DNA of 64,000 bases from Oharaeibacter diazotrophicus (GCF_004362745.1 NZ_SNXY01000010.1:436501-500500); one strand, 5' to 3'. Positions 48,135 through 59,757 are shown, numbered from the stretch's first letter. Program-made: numbers and translations. Notes: generated by a model from the sequence alone, not told the origin.

Positions 48135-48506
48135 TCACTCCCCGGCGTAGCGGCCCCATTTCAGGTAGGCGTCGGGCACGCAGCGGCGCGCCGCCTCCAG
48201 CATCGGCGCCGCCGCCGCCTTGGTGGGGAAGGGCACCATGTGCACCACCACCACGACGCCGGGCGAGAAGCCCTCGAACTTGGCGCTGAAGTCGCCGAAG
48301 GGATCGACGCCGCAGGTGCGGACGTGCGCGTCGAAGGCCGGATCGAACGGCGCCGACTCCCCGTCGGTCGCCCGCGCCGCCAGCACGATCCACCAGCCCT
48401 CGGACGGCAGCTCCTCGCCGCCCTCCTCCTGGGCGAGGGCGGGGGACGCCGCGAGCGTCAGGGCGAGTGCCGCGGCGGCGAGGGGAATGCGGAACGTCGA
48501 TGCCAT
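48135..48506 (-). CDS. Secreted protein of unknown function
   Basis: 123 residues with a signal peptide (FRIPLAAAALALTLAASPALA, cleavage before QEEGGE). The mature domain has two cysteines that could form a disulfide (RTCGVDPFGDFS and ARRCVPDAYLKWGRYAGE), an acidic SEGWWIVLAARATDGESAPFDP start and a hydrophobic beta strand (PGVVVVVHMVPF). I do not recognise the family. It probably shares a transcript with yjbQ downstream. Confidence 0.72.
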   Translation of the reverse strand: MASTFRIPLAAAALALTLAASPALAQEEGGEELPSEGWWIVLAARATDGESAPFDPAFDAHVRTCGVDPFGDFSAKFEGFSPGVVVVVHMVPFPTKAAAAPMLEAARRCVPDAYLKWGRYAGE

Positions 48507-48592
48507 GGTCGTCTTCTCGGCCCCCGGGGCCGTGTCGGCCCCGCGCGGCAGGCTAGGGATCGCCCGCCGGGCCGTCAACGCGGCCGGCAACC

Positions 48593-48609
48593 CTAACGAG
48601 GGTTTAACC
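48593..48609. promoter_or_regulatory. CtrA-like box upstream of the extensin-like gene
   Basis: CTAA-CGAGGGT-TTAACC fits TTAA-N7-TTAA with one mismatch, in the spacer between the divergent secreted-protein and extensin-like genes, 24 bases before the latter's start. Confidence 0.4.
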
Positions 48610-48632
48610 AATCCGGTCGACACTTCGGTGCC

Positions 48633-49664
48633 ATGTCGAAGTTCAGTCGCGCGTCCGGCATCCTGGCCCTCTTCGTTCCCGCCGTCCTCTCGGGCTGCGG
48701 GTGGTTCGACTACGAGGATCGCGAGCCCTGGCGGGCGCAGGTGGAAGCCGCCTGCTTCGCCCGCAACCTCGTCAAGCTGTCGCCCCTGATCCAGGAGGTT
48801 GACGAGATCGAGGGCAAGGGCGTCTGCGGCCTCGACCGGCCGCTCAAGGTCGCCGCGCTCGAGGACGGCACGGTGCGGATCGGCGGGCGCGCGGTGGTGA
48901 TGTCCTGCCCGATGACCGCGGCGCTGGAGCGCTGGGTCAAGGACAGCGTCATGCCGGCCGCCTACGCGCGCTACGGCGTGCCGGTCGTCGAGATCAAGAC
49001 CTTCGGCACCTACAACTGCCGCACCCGCAACAACGTGCCCGGCGCGCGCCTCAGCGAGCACGCCTTCGCCAACGCCTTCGACTTCGCCGGCGCCGTGCTC
49101 GCCAACGGCTACACCGTGACGGTGAAGCGAGGCTGGCGCGGCGGCGAGGCCGACCGCGCCTTCCTGCGCCAGATCCACGTCGGCGCCTGCGGGCCGTTCA
49201 GCACCGTGCTCGGCCCGGGCTCGGACGGCAAGCACGAGGACCACCTTCACCTCGACCTCGCCCGTCACAACGCCAAGGGCACCTACCGCTACTGCCGGCC
49301 GAAGATCGACGCGCCGCCGCCGGCCTCCTATCCGCCGACCTTCCAGGTCGGACCGGACGGCGGCGTGCCGGTGGCGGCGGCCGATCCCGATCCCTGGCCG
49401 CGCACCCTGCCGGAGCCGACGCCGGCCGCCGCGGTGCCGCTGCCGCAGGCCTCGCCCGTGCCGCAGGCCTCGACCTATCCGCCGCAGACGGCGCCCACTC
49501 CGCCGGCGCCGGTGCAGCAGCCGCCGGGTTGCCCGCCGGGCTACGTCTGCACGCCGGTGACGCCGGACGCCGTCGGCCCGGCCGCGCTCGGCTGGTCACG
49601 GGGCGCCGACGCGGTCGACCCCGGCGTCACGGGATCGCTCGGCGAGCCCTATTCGGACGAGTGA
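48633..49664 (+). CDS. Extensin-like C-terminal domain lipoprotein
   Basis: 343 residues. The N-terminal signal ends in a lipobox (VLSGCGWF, lipidated Cys22), so the protein should be membrane-anchored in the periplasm. Residues about 35-225 form the extensin-like domain (CGLDRPLKVAAL, MTAALERWVKDSVMPAAYARYG, YNCRTRNNVPGARLSEHAFANAFDFAGAVLANG, then a conserved GKHEDHLHLDLA with His/Asp residues). The HExxH-less H...D...H pattern resembles D-Ala-D-Ala metallopeptidase-like folds, so a cell-wall role is likely. The last 120 residues are a Pro/Gln-rich tail. Confidence 0.88.
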   Translation: MSKFSRASGILALFVPAVLSGCGWFDYEDREPWRAQVEAACFARNLVKLSPLIQEVDEIEGKGVCGLDRPLKVAALEDGTVRIGGRAVVMSCPMTAALERWVKDSVMPAAYARYGVPVVEIKTFGTYNCRTRNNVPGARLSEHAFANAFDFAGAVLANGYTVTVKRGWRGGEADRAFLRQIHVGACGPFSTVLGPGSDGKHEDHLHLDLARHNAKGTYRYCRPKIDAPPPASYPPTFQVGPDGGVPVAAADPDPWPRTLPEPTPAAAVPLPQASPVPQASTYPPQTAPTPPAPVQQPPGCPPGYVCTPVTPDAVGPAALGWSRGADAVDPGVTGSLGEPYSDE

Positions 49665-49691
49665 TCGCGCGCTTGCGGCGCCGCCGGCGCG

Positions 49692-50846
49692 TCAGCGCTC
49701 CGGCCAGCGCCAGACCGGGGCGTCGACGTCCGCGGCCGAGGTCTCGCCGAACGACTTTTCCAGCCGCAGTTCCACGGCGCCCGCCTCCGCCGCGAGGGCG
49801 GCGGCGAGCGCGTCGGCGTGGGTGACGACGACCACCTGGGAGCGCGTCGCGGCGGCCGCGAGCATGCGGGCGAGCGGGGCGATCAGGTCCGGGTGCAGGC
49901 TGGTCTCGGGTTCGTTCAGCACCATCAGTTCCGGCGGACGCGGCGTCGCGAGTGCCGCGGCGAGCAGCAGGTAGCGCAGCGTGCCGTCGGAGAGCTCGGC
50001 GGCGCGCAGCGGCCGGAGCAGGCCGTGCTGGCGCATCGTCGTCTCGAAGAAGCCGTCGGTGGAACTGATCTCGACGCGCGAGCCGGGGAAGGCGTCCGCG
50101 ATGGCGGCGTCGAGACCGTCGGCGTCGCCGATCTCGCGGATGGTCTGCAGGGCGGCGGCGAGGTCGGCGCCGTCGGCGGCGAGCACGGGGGTGTGGGTGC
50201 CGACCTGCGGTCGCCGGCTCGGGGCGTCGCGGTCGGTGCGCAGGCTGTCGTAGAAGCGCCAGCCGCGCAGGCGTTCGCGCAGGGTGAGCAGCTCGAAGCC
50301 GTCGCGGCCGTCGGCGGCGTGGGTCAGCATGCTGTCGAGCGGGGAGAGGTGGTCGAAGGCGCGGCGCCAGCCGTGGTCGTCGCCGCGCAGCAGCACCGCC
50401 GGGCCGCGCCGCTCGGCGATCGCGTTGCTCCGGCCGAGCCGCTCGCCGACCCAGAGCGTCTCGGCCTTGACGACGGGGTCGAGGTCGAAGGCGGACTTGT
50501 CGGGCACGGGATAGCCGAGGTCGATGGCGTAGCCGTAGTCCGATCCGGCGAAGCCGAGCCGGAGCGACACCGGCCCGCGGCGGACCTGGCCCTCGACCGG
50601 AACCTCGCCGCGCCGCATCCGCCTGGTCACCTGCTCGGGTCCCGCCCACAGCGCCGCCGGCAGGCCGCCCTCGAGCGCGAGCGACTGCACGACGCGGCCC
50701 TGGCCGACGTCGGCGAGGAGGCGCAGCGCCCGGTAGAGGCTGGACTTGCCGCTGCCGTTGGCGCCGGTGACCACGGTGGGCGAGCCGAGCGGCACCACGA
50801 GGTCGCGCAGCGAACGGTAGCCGGAGATGGCGACGGTACGGATCAT
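49692..50846 (-). CDS. AAA ATPase of the RecF/SMC-like (COG4637-type) group
   Basis: 384 residues. The N-terminal half carries ISGYRSLRDLVVPLGSPTVVTGANGSGKSSLYRALRLL, with the Walker A GANGSGKS at about 29-36. The C-terminal half has an ABC-like signature (AELSDGTLRYLLLAAAL) and Walker B with the extra catalytic Glu (PELMVLNEPETSLHPDL), then VVVVTHADALAAALAAE. The insert between them is too short for a long SMC coiled coil. These stand-alone ATPases are thought to act on DNA or in stress or defence, without a proven role. It is monocistronic and divergent from the HAD gene. Confidence 0.87.
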   Translation of the reverse strand: MIRTVAISGYRSLRDLVVPLGSPTVVTGANGSGKSSLYRALRLLADVGQGRVVQSLALEGGLPAALWAGPEQVTRRMRRGEVPVEGQVRRGPVSLRLGFAGSDYGYAIDLGYPVPDKSAFDLDPVVKAETLWVGERLGRSNAIAERRGPAVLLRGDDHGWRRAFDHLSPLDSMLTHAADGRDGFELLTLRERLRGWRFYDSLRTDRDAPSRRPQVGTHTPVLAADGADLAAALQTIREIGDADGLDAAIADAFPGSRVEISSTDGFFETTMRQHGLLRPLRAAELSDGTLRYLLLAAALATPRPPELMVLNEPETSLHPDLIAPLARMLAAAATRSQVVVVTHADALAAALAAEAGAVELRLEKSFGETSAADVDAPVWRWPER

Positions 50847-51076
50847 CGCTCGCAAGCTAGCGGAGGGCTGCGGCGCGGAAAAGCGCGGGCGCGATCGCCG
50901 CGGGGGCTCGCCGCGGCGCGACCCGGCGCCATCTTCTCGGGTTCGGCCGGCCTCTTCGCGGTTTGGCCAATGTGCAAAGCCCCGGGCGCTGGTATCCTCG
51001 GGGCGTCGACTTCGTGAGGTCCCGCCTTGAGCAGCGGCACGCCGCCCGATCATTCGCCCGCGCGGGGCCGTCGCCC

Positions 51077-51913
51077 ATGACGGCCGCCGGCATCCGTGAC
51101 CTCGTGGATGGCCACGGGGTGTTCTTCGTCGACCAGTTCGGCGTCCTCCACGACGGCCACGAGCCCTATCCAGGCGCCGTCGACGCGCTGGCGCGGCTGA
51201 AGGCGGCGGGGCGGCGGGTCGTGATCCTCTCCAATTCCGGCCGGACCGGCGGCTACAACGCCGCCCGGCTGGCGGAACTGGGCTTTCCCGCCGGGCTCTA
51301 CGACCGCGTCGTCACCTCCGGCGACGTCGCCTTCGCCTGGCTGGCGGCGCCGGGCGCGCCGGTGACGCCGGGGCCGGCGACGCGCTGCCTGACCATCTCC
51401 GGCGTCGGCGACCGCAACCTCGCCGGCGCGCTCGCCTTCTCCGAGGCCGAGACCGGCGCCGACGCCGACTTCGTGGTGATCGCCGGCAGCCGCGGCGACG
51501 TGGTGCCGCTCTCGACCTACCGCGAGATCCTGGAACCCGCCGCCCGCCGCGGCGTGCCGGCGGTGTGCACCAACCCGGACATGGTGATGCTGACCCGCGG
51601 CGGCACCAGCTTCGCGGCGGGCCGCATCGCCGCGCTCTACGCCGAACTCGGCGGGCCGGTCTCCTACGTCGGCAAACCCTACCCGGACATGTACGCCTTC
51701 GCGGCGCGGGCGGCGGCGGTGGAGGATCCGGCCACGGTGGTCTGCGTCGGCGACAGCATCGAGCACGACATCGTCGGCGCCAAGCGCTTCGGCGCCGCGG
51801 CGGTGCTGGTGCGCACCGGCGTGCTCGCCACCCTCGACGACGCCGCCATCGCCGCCGAGGCGCGCCGCCACGGCGTCGTCCCCGACCTGGTGCTGCCGCG
51901 CTTCTCCTGGTGA
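51077..51913 (+). CDS. HAD-superfamily class IIA hydrolase (TIGR01459-type)
   Basis: 278 residues. The class IIA HAD signature is visible: nucleophile Asp in VFFVDQFGVLHDGHEPYPGAVDAL (about residue 19), motif II ILSNSGRTGGYNAARL, the cap domain, motif III lysine in VGKPYPDMY and motif IV CVGDSIEHDIVGAKRFG. The second Asp of DxD is replaced by Phe in DQFGVL, as in this subfamily (DxWGVLHDG). Expected to be a small-molecule phosphatase of unknown substrate. The start at 51077 is chosen because homology begins with the aspartate region; an upstream in-frame extension exists but looks unlike the family. Confidence 0.88.
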   Translation: MTAAGIRDLVDGHGVFFVDQFGVLHDGHEPYPGAVDALARLKAAGRRVVILSNSGRTGGYNAARLAELGFPAGLYDRVVTSGDVAFAWLAAPGAPVTPGPATRCLTISGVGDRNLAGALAFSEAETGADADFVVIAGSRGDVVPLSTYREILEPAARRGVPAVCTNPDMVMLTRGGTSFAAGRIAALYAELGGPVSYVGKPYPDMYAFAARAAAVEDPATVVCVGDSIEHDIVGAKRFGAAAVLVRTGVLATLDDAAIAAEARRHGVVPDLVLPRFSW

Positions 51914-51964
51914 GGAACCGCGCGTTCGCGCGCGACGTTGGCCCTCCTCCAGGAGGAGACGACC

Positions 51965-52201
51965 ATGAGCGAACGCGAGAAGCCCGGCGAGGGCGGTTCC
52001 TTCCACGGCCCCGAGGACCCGGACGGCCGCCACGAGAAGGCGCGGGAAGAGGCCGCGGAACGCGAGGAGACCGCGCGCGAGGACTTGCCGTCGGCCGGTC
52101 CCCACGCCGAGGAGCACCTGACCGACCACGGCAAGACCCCCGGCACCGGCGCACTGCCGGACACGGGCTCCAACGACGAGATCGACCCGGGCGCCGGCTG
52201 A
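51965..52201 (+). CDS. Small hydrophilic acidic protein
   Basis: 78 residues, almost entirely charged or polar (Glu, Asp, Arg, Gly, Pro, His), with no hydrophobic core, TM segment or signal peptide. A strong AGGAGGAGACGACC ribosome-binding site supports expression. Composition suggests an intrinsically disordered, perhaps stress-related protein; a second such gene lies at 58253. Function unknown. Confidence 0.7.
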   Translation: MSEREKPGEGGSFHGPEDPDGRHEKAREEAAEREETAREDLPSAGPHAEEHLTDHGKTPGTGALPDTGSNDEIDPGAG

Positions 52202-52218
52202 CGGCGCCCGGTCGGTTC

Positions 52219-52246
52219 GGCCGGACGGGCTCGGCCGGTCCGGCCG
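52219..52246 (+). terminator. Terminator of the small hydrophilic protein gene
   Basis: Perfect 8-bp arms GGCCGGAC (52219-52226) / GTCCGGCC (52238-52245) followed by GTTCTTTC, 17 bases after the stop codon. Confidence 0.6.
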
Positions 52247-52253
52247 TTCTTTC

Positions 52254-52294
52254 GGACGGGCCTCGGCCCGTCCACTTCCTCTTTCGGACGGGCT

Positions 52295-52305
<11 letters not shown>
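52254..52305. repeat. Two tandem palindromic units covering the ppc stop codon
   Basis: GGACGGGC-n4-GCCCGTCC occurs twice, at 52254-52273 and 52286-52305, 32 bases apart, each preceded by CTTTC or TTTC. The second unit overlaps the 3' end of ppc: the stop TGA (52297-52295) falls in its 4-base loop, and the last codons lie in an arm. The units form hairpins on either strand and may terminate both convergent genes. Confidence 0.7.
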
Positions 52306-55021
<2,716 letters not shown>

Positions 55022-55546
55022 CACGGGTCTGGCCCCATCCGTTCGCGGCCGCCCGTGGTGGCGGGCCGCCGTCGGGCGCGCCTTCCCGGCGCGTCGCTCC
55101 GTGCGAACCAAGCGCGCCGCGGCGGCGGCGGACAAGACGACACGGCGTCGCCCTCGGCCGCCGCGGCGACGCCGGCAAGTGTTCGCCCGAGGAACGTTTG
55201 CGCGAAGACGCTGGCCGGAAGCGCGGAAAACCGCGGAAAAACCGGTGCCGCCGCCACCTGCTCCACCCGGACGGTCGCCAAGTCTCACTTTTTGTGCGGT
55301 CGCACTTCAGAAAATCCGTGTTGCCAGCGCCCGGCATCCCGGGCGTCGCCGCGGGCGGTCCGATCACGACCGCGTGTCGGCGGGGGCGCGGGGGTTGGCC
55401 GTGCCGGCCGGCTCCTGTAGGAAGGGCGGGCCGCCGGGGGGCGGCCGCCATCGACCGTCGCGCCGCACCGGCCGGCGGGCCATCCCTTCATAGCCCCGCC
55501 GGGGCCCGTCGCCCGCGCGCCCGCCGCGCGAGACACCGGATTCGCC
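55022..55546. other. Divergent intergenic region ppc / MFS transporter
   Basis: 525 bases with no supported gene. It must hold the promoters for both flanking genes. A 10/11-bp direct repeat CGCGGAAAAC/CGCGGAAAAAC lies around 55223-55242, and a GGCCGCC-rich hairpin around 55430-55450. No clear -35/-10 pair was found. Confidence 0.4.
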
Positions 55547-56800
55547 ATGACCACCGCACCCGCCCCGTCCGCGGCGCGCTTCCAGTTGCACTTCGCGGAA
55601 TTCGTCGCCCTCGTCGCCTTCATGATGGGGCTGACCGCGCTCGGCATCGACACGCTGCTGCCGGCCTTCCCGATGATCGCCGCGGAGTTCCACGTCGCCA
55701 CCGAGAACGACCTGCAGCTGCTCGTCTACGTCTACATGATCGGCTTCGCGGTGACGCAGCTCGCCTACGGCCCGGTCTCCGACATGGTCGGGCGGCGCCC
55801 GGTGATGATCGTCGGCATGCTGCTGTTCGCGGTCGGCGGCGTCGCCGCCATGCTGGCGCACAGCTTCACCGCCCTGATCGCCGCCCGCCTCGTGCAGGGC
55901 ATGGGCGCGGCGGCGGCGCGCGTGCTCGCGGTCTCGATCGTGCGCGACCGCTTCTCCGGGCGCGACATGGCGCGGGTGATGTCGCTGACCATGATGGTGT
56001 TCATCACCATCCCCGTGCTCGCGCCCGCCTTCGGCAGCCTCGTGCTGCTGTTCGGCGGCTGGCGCTTCCTGTTCGGCGTGATGTTTGCGCTGGTGCTCGC
56101 GGTGCTCGCCTGGTTCACGCTCCGCATGCCCGAGACGCTGCACCCGGAATACCGGATGCCATTGTCCTGGCGGCGGATCGAGGAGGGGGTGCTCGCCTGC
56201 GTGCGCAACCGCGCCGCCGCCGGCTATTCCACCGCCATGGGCCTGATGTCGGGCTGCCTGATGGGCTACGTCGGCTCGGCGCAGCAGATCTTCGGCGCCG
56301 ACGTCTACGCCCTCGGCGCGTGGTTCCCGCTCGCCTTCGGCCTCGTCGCCTGCGTGATGGGCGTCGGCGCCTTCGTCAACTCGCGCCTCGTCGCCCGCCA
56401 CGGCATGCGGCGGATGGCGCACACGGCGCTGGTCGGCTACGTCGCGGTCGCGCTCTTGCAGCTCGCCGTCTCGTTCGCCTACGGCGGCCATCCGCCGCTG
56501 GTGGTGTTCGGGCTGATCCTCGCCGCCAACAACTTCCTGTTCAGCCTGACGGTGCCGAACTTCAACGCCATGTCGATGGAGCCGCTCGGCGCGATCGCCG
56601 GGACGGCGTCGTCGCTGATCGGCTTCTACACCACGCTGATGGGCGCCCTGCTCGGCCTCGCGATCGGTCAGGCCTTCGACGGCACCGTGCTGCCGCTCGG
56701 CGCCGGCTTCGTGGTCTATTCGGTGCTGTCGCTGGCGGTGGTGCTGTGGGCCGAGAAAGGCCGGCTGTTCCAGGCCCAGCACGCCGCCCCGCGGCACTGA
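55547..56800 (+). CDS. Bcr/CflA-family multidrug MFS transporter
   Basis: 417-residue inner-membrane protein with 12 TM helices. The MFS motif A between TM2 and TM3 is GPVSDMVGRRPVM (about 76-88); TM1 has GLTALGIDTLLPAFPMIAAEF, typical of the DHA1 Bcr/CflA drug:H+ antiporters, with an Arg in TM4 (LVQGMGAAAARVLAVSIVRD). The substrates are unknown. It is followed by the lytic transglycosylase gene 71 bases later. Confidence 0.92.
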   Translation: MTTAPAPSAARFQLHFAEFVALVAFMMGLTALGIDTLLPAFPMIAAEFHVATENDLQLLVYVYMIGFAVTQLAYGPVSDMVGRRPVMIVGMLLFAVGGVAAMLAHSFTALIAARLVQGMGAAAARVLAVSIVRDRFSGRDMARVMSLTMMVFITIPVLAPAFGSLVLLFGGWRFLFGVMFALVLAVLAWFTLRMPETLHPEYRMPLSWRRIEEGVLACVRNRAAAGYSTAMGLMSGCLMGYVGSAQQIFGADVYALGAWFPLAFGLVACVMGVGAFVNSRLVARHGMRRMAHTALVGYVAVALLQLAVSFAYGGHPPLVVFGLILAANNFLFSLTVPNFNAMSMEPLGAIAGTASSLIGFYTTLMGALLGLAIGQAFDGTVLPLGAGFVVYSVLSLAVVLWAEKGRLFQAQHAAPRH

Positions 56801-56871
56801 CCCTCGACGCGACGCGCGGGCGACGCCTCCCGCGTCTGGCGGTGCGGCGGCGGACGTGGTCTGATCCGGAC

Positions 56872-58107
56872 ATGCTCCGGATCCTCGCCTCGCTCGCCGT
56901 CCTCCTCGCCGCCGCCCTGCCGGCCTCCGCCCTCGACCGTGCCGCCGCGACGGCGGCCTTCCGCGCCTTCCTCGACGACACGGTGCGCCCCGCCGCCCGC
57001 GCGGCCGGGGTCTCGTCCGAGACCTTCGCGGCGGCGACCGACGGCCTGACGCCGGACTTCGACCTGCCCGACCTCTCCGCGCCCGGCACGCCGCCGCGCG
57101 CCGACGGCGGCGCCTTCCAGGCGGAGTTCACCGGTCCGGCCGCCTATCTCGCGGAGAAGAAGCTCGCCGCGCTCGTCGCCGGTGCGCGCAAGCGGGCGAA
57201 GACCCACGCGGCGACGCTGGCGGCGGTCGAGAAGGCGACGGGTGTTCCCCGCGGCGTGATCCTGGCGATCTGGGGCAAGGAATCCGCCTTCGGCACCGCC
57301 GCGATGCCCAAGGAGGCGGTGCGCACGCTGGCGACCCAGGCCTTCATGGGCGCGCGCCGCGACATCTTCCTGCCCGAGCTGGTGGCGGCGCTGCTGATCC
57401 TGCAGGAGGAGCCGGTCGGCGAGCACGACATGCGCTCGTCCTGGGCCGGCGCCATGGGCCAGCCGCAGTTCCTGCCCTCGAAGTTCCGCGCCTACGCCGT
57501 CGACTTCGACCGCGACGGCCGCCGCGACATCTGGGGCTCGGTGCCGGACGTGCTCGGCTCGATCGGCAATTTCCTCCGTGCCCACGGCTGGGCGCCGGGC
57601 GTGCCCTGGGGCGTCGAGGTGCGGCTGCCGGCGTCGGTGTCCTGCACAGTGGAGGGCCCGGACCAGGGCCGACCGGTGGCGGACTGGGCCGCCGACGGCG
57701 TCGTCACCACGGCGGGACGTCCGCCGACCGCGAAGGACGTCGGGCCGACCGGGCACCTCCTGATGCCGGCGGGCCGGCTCGGTCCGGCCTTTCTGGTCTC
57801 TGGGAATTTCTACGTCCTCAAGGACTACAACGAATCCGACGTCTACGCCCTGCTGGTCGGCCTCGTCGGTGACCGGGTCCGGGCCGACGGGCGCCTCGAG
57901 GGTGGGTTCGCGAAACTGCCGGCCTTCACCCGCGGCGACGTCCGCAATCTCCAGCGCCGGCTGGAGCGGCTCGGCCACGACGTCGGCGGCGCCGACGGTC
58001 TGGTCGGGTTCCGTACCCGTGTCGCGATCGGCCGCGAGGAGGAGAAGCGCGGCCACGCGGCGACGTGCTTCCCCGGTGCCGCGGCGTTCGCGGAGATCGG
58101 GAAGTGA
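56872..58107 (+). CDS. Lytic murein transglycosylase (MltB/SLT_2 type) with peptidoglycan-binding domain
   Basis: Periplasmic enzyme that cleaves the MurNAc-GlcNAc bond forming 1,6-anhydroMurNAc. 411 residues: signal peptide (LRILASLAVLLAAALPASA), SLT_2 domain (about 25-325) with the catalytic Glu in IWGKESAFGT (about 141), SSWAGAMGQPQFLPSKF and YAVDFDRDGRRDIWGS, and a C-terminal PG_binding_1 domain (FTRGDVRNLQRRLERLGHDVGGADGLVGFRTRVAI). No lipobox is seen, so it is probably soluble. A heptanucleotide tandem repeat starts 5 bases after its stop. Confidence 0.93.
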   Translation: MLRILASLAVLLAAALPASALDRAAATAAFRAFLDDTVRPAARAAGVSSETFAAATDGLTPDFDLPDLSAPGTPPRADGGAFQAEFTGPAAYLAEKKLAALVAGARKRAKTHAATLAAVEKATGVPRGVILAIWGKESAFGTAAMPKEAVRTLATQAFMGARRDIFLPELVAALLILQEEPVGEHDMRSSWAGAMGQPQFLPSKFRAYAVDFDRDGRRDIWGSVPDVLGSIGNFLRAHGWAPGVPWGVEVRLPASVSCTVEGPDQGRPVADWAADGVVTTAGRPPTAKDVGPTGHLLMPAGRLGPAFLVSGNFYVLKDYNESDVYALLVGLVGDRVRADGRLEGGFAKLPAFTRGDVRNLQRRLERLGHDVGGADGLVGFRTRVAIGREEEKRGHAATCFPGAAAFAEIGK

Positions 58108-58112
58108 AAGGG

Positions 58113-58189
58113 GGCAGTCGGCAGTAGGCAGCAGGCAGTAGGGCTTCGGCAGTCGGCAGTCGGCAGTCGGCAGTCGGCAGTTGGCAGTC
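58113..58189. repeat. Heptanucleotide tandem repeat (GGCAGTC)n
   Basis: Eleven consecutive 7-base units: GGCAGTC, with variants GGCAGTA, GGCAGCA, GGCAGTT and one divergent unit GGGCTTC (58141-58147). Seven is not a multiple of three and the array lies outside genes, just after the transglycosylase stop codon. Confidence 0.9.
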
Positions 58190-58252
58190 GGTTGGCGGGG
58201 GCGGGGCCCTCGGGGTCCCGCCGCCCTGCCGGGCAACAGGGTCGGGCTCGCG

Positions 58253-58495
58253 TCAGCGGCCCGGCTTGCTGTGGGTCCGGGCGGCCTGCTCGGCGCGGAG
58301 ATCTTCGCGCGCCTGTTCGAGGTCGACTTCGCCGGGCCCGCTGAGCGACTGGCCCCAGGTGCCCCACGTGCCGCCGTAGCCGTCCTTGCGGGGATGGGAA
58401 TAGCCCTCGCGCGAGGCGGTGAAGCCGGCGAGGTGGTCGGTGTGTCCTTCGTCGCGGTCCCGGCCCGGGACCGTGCGGCTCTTCTCGTCCGCCAT
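58253..58495 (-). CDS. Small hydrophilic protein
   Basis: 80 residues, rich in charged residues, Gly and Trp/Tyr repeats (HPRKDGYGGTWGTWGQSLSGPGEVDLEQAREDLRAEQAARTHSKPGR), lacking hydrophobic segments. A good GAGGAG ribosome-binding site precedes the ATG complementary to 58493-58495. It is compositionally like the 78-residue protein at 51965 but shares no obvious sequence. Function unknown. Confidence 0.68.
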   Translation of the reverse strand: MADEKSRTVPGRDRDEGHTDHLAGFTASREGYSHPRKDGYGGTWGTWGQSLSGPGEVDLEQAREDLRAEQAARTHSKPGR

Positions 58496-58607
58496 GATCG
58501 TCTCCTCAGGTCTGTCGAGGCCGGCGGACCACTCGGTCTGCGCCGCGCCTCGGCAAGACAACGGATGGACCGGGGGCGGGTTCCGACACGCGGCGTTCAC
58601 GGCTGCG

Positions 58608-59600
58608 TCACAGGCGGAGCCCCGGCAGGCCGTCGCGGCCGTGCGGCGCGTCGAGGTCGAGCACCGGGCCGAGCGGGACGATGGCGGTCGGGTTGATGGT
58701 GCGGTGGCTCTCGTAATAGTGGCCCTTGATATGGTCGAAGTGCACGATCGGGCGGATCGCCGGGTGCTGGTAGATCTCCCGCACGTAGCCGGAGAGGGCC
58801 GGATAGTCGGCGATGCGACGGAGGTTGCACTTGAAGTGGCCGACGTAGACCGCGTCGAAGCGGATCAGTGTCGTGAACAGGCGAACGTCCGCTTCGGTGA
58901 AGCGGTCGCCGACGAGCCAGCGCCGGGTCGAGAGCCGCGCCTCCAGCCAGTCGAGCGTCTCGAACAGCGGGCGGACCGCCTCCTCGTAGGCGGCCTGGGT
59001 GGTGGCGAAGCCGGCCTTGTAGACGCCGTTGTTGACGCTGTCGTAGACGCGCGCGTTGACCGCGTCGATCTCGGCACGCAGGTGCTCCGGCGAGTAGTCG
59101 CCCGGGAGGGCGCCGAGGTCGTCGAAGGCGCCGTTCAGCATCCGGATGATCTCGGAGGACTCGTTGTTGACGATGGTCCCGTCCGAGAGGTCGTAGAGCA
59201 CCGGCACGGTGACGCGGCCGGTGTAGGTCGGATCGGCCCGGGTGTAGACCTCGTGGAGCCGGGTCACGCCCGGGATCGGCGGCGGCACCACGCCGGGGCC
59301 GGGCTCGAAGGTCCAGCCTTCCTCCAGCATGCGCCAGTGCACCACGGCGAGCGGAATGTGATCCTCGAGGCCCTTGAGGGCGCGCAGGATCAGCGTACGA
59401 TGGGCCCACGGACAGGCGTGGGAAACGATCAGAAGGTACCGGCCGCGTTCGGCCGGAACGCCGGGTCTGCCGTCCGGTGCGACAGCGTTCCCCCTCGTCG
59501 TCCAGCGGCGGAAGACCGAGGTGGAGCGCACGAAACGGCCGCCGCTTGCGGCGGTGTCGTACCAGCGGTCCGTCCAGACCCCGTCGACCAACATACCCAT
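58608..59600 (-). CDS. Glutathionyl-hydroquinone reductase (GST omega-like, YqjG/PcpF family)
   Basis: 330 residues. Reduces S-glutathionyl-hydroquinones; the catalytic Cys is in SHACPWAHRTLILRALKGLE (about residue 63). Family landmarks follow: VVHWRMLEEGWTFEPGPG, LHEVYTRADPTYTGRVTVPVLYD, NNESSEIIRMLN, the helical C-domain VYDSVNNGVYKAGFATTQAAYEEAV, and the characteristic HFDHIKGHYYESHRTINPTAIVPLGP ending. The ATG complementary to 59598-59600 has GAGGGAAC upstream. Often linked to quinone detoxification. Confidence 0.94.
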   Translation of the reverse strand: MGMLVDGVWTDRWYDTAASGGRFVRSTSVFRRWTTRGNAVAPDGRPGVPAERGRYLLIVSHACPWAHRTLILRALKGLEDHIPLAVVHWRMLEEGWTFEPGPGVVPPPIPGVTRLHEVYTRADPTYTGRVTVPVLYDLSDGTIVNNESSEIIRMLNGAFDDLGALPGDYSPEHLRAEIDAVNARVYDSVNNGVYKAGFATTQAAYEEAVRPLFETLDWLEARLSTRRWLVGDRFTEADVRLFTTLIRFDAVYVGHFKCNLRRIADYPALSGYVREIYQHPAIRPIVHFDHIKGHYYESHRTINPTAIVPLGPVLDLDAPHGRDGLPGLRL

Positions 59601-59757
59601 GGTGTCGTTCCCTCGTCCCTGTCCGTCGCGGCCCGCCGCGGCGCTTCCATGCGTCCGTCGGACCCCGCGTCGGAGGAAGATCGTGCCCCCGGCCCATCCG
59701 TGGCGAACCATCGCGCGGACCGGGGCGTTCCGGCAACAGCCGACAGAGGAGGCCAGG

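Noticed and set aside
55198-56871. Upstream extension of the lytic transglycosylase reading frame through the MFS gene region
   Set aside because: The frame is open only because of GC richness; the signal peptide begins at 56872 and the MFS protein occupies the other frame.
58113-58189. Heptamer array as a CRISPR or replication-origin iteron set
   Set aside because: 7-base units with no spacers, no AT-rich region and no rep gene nearby.
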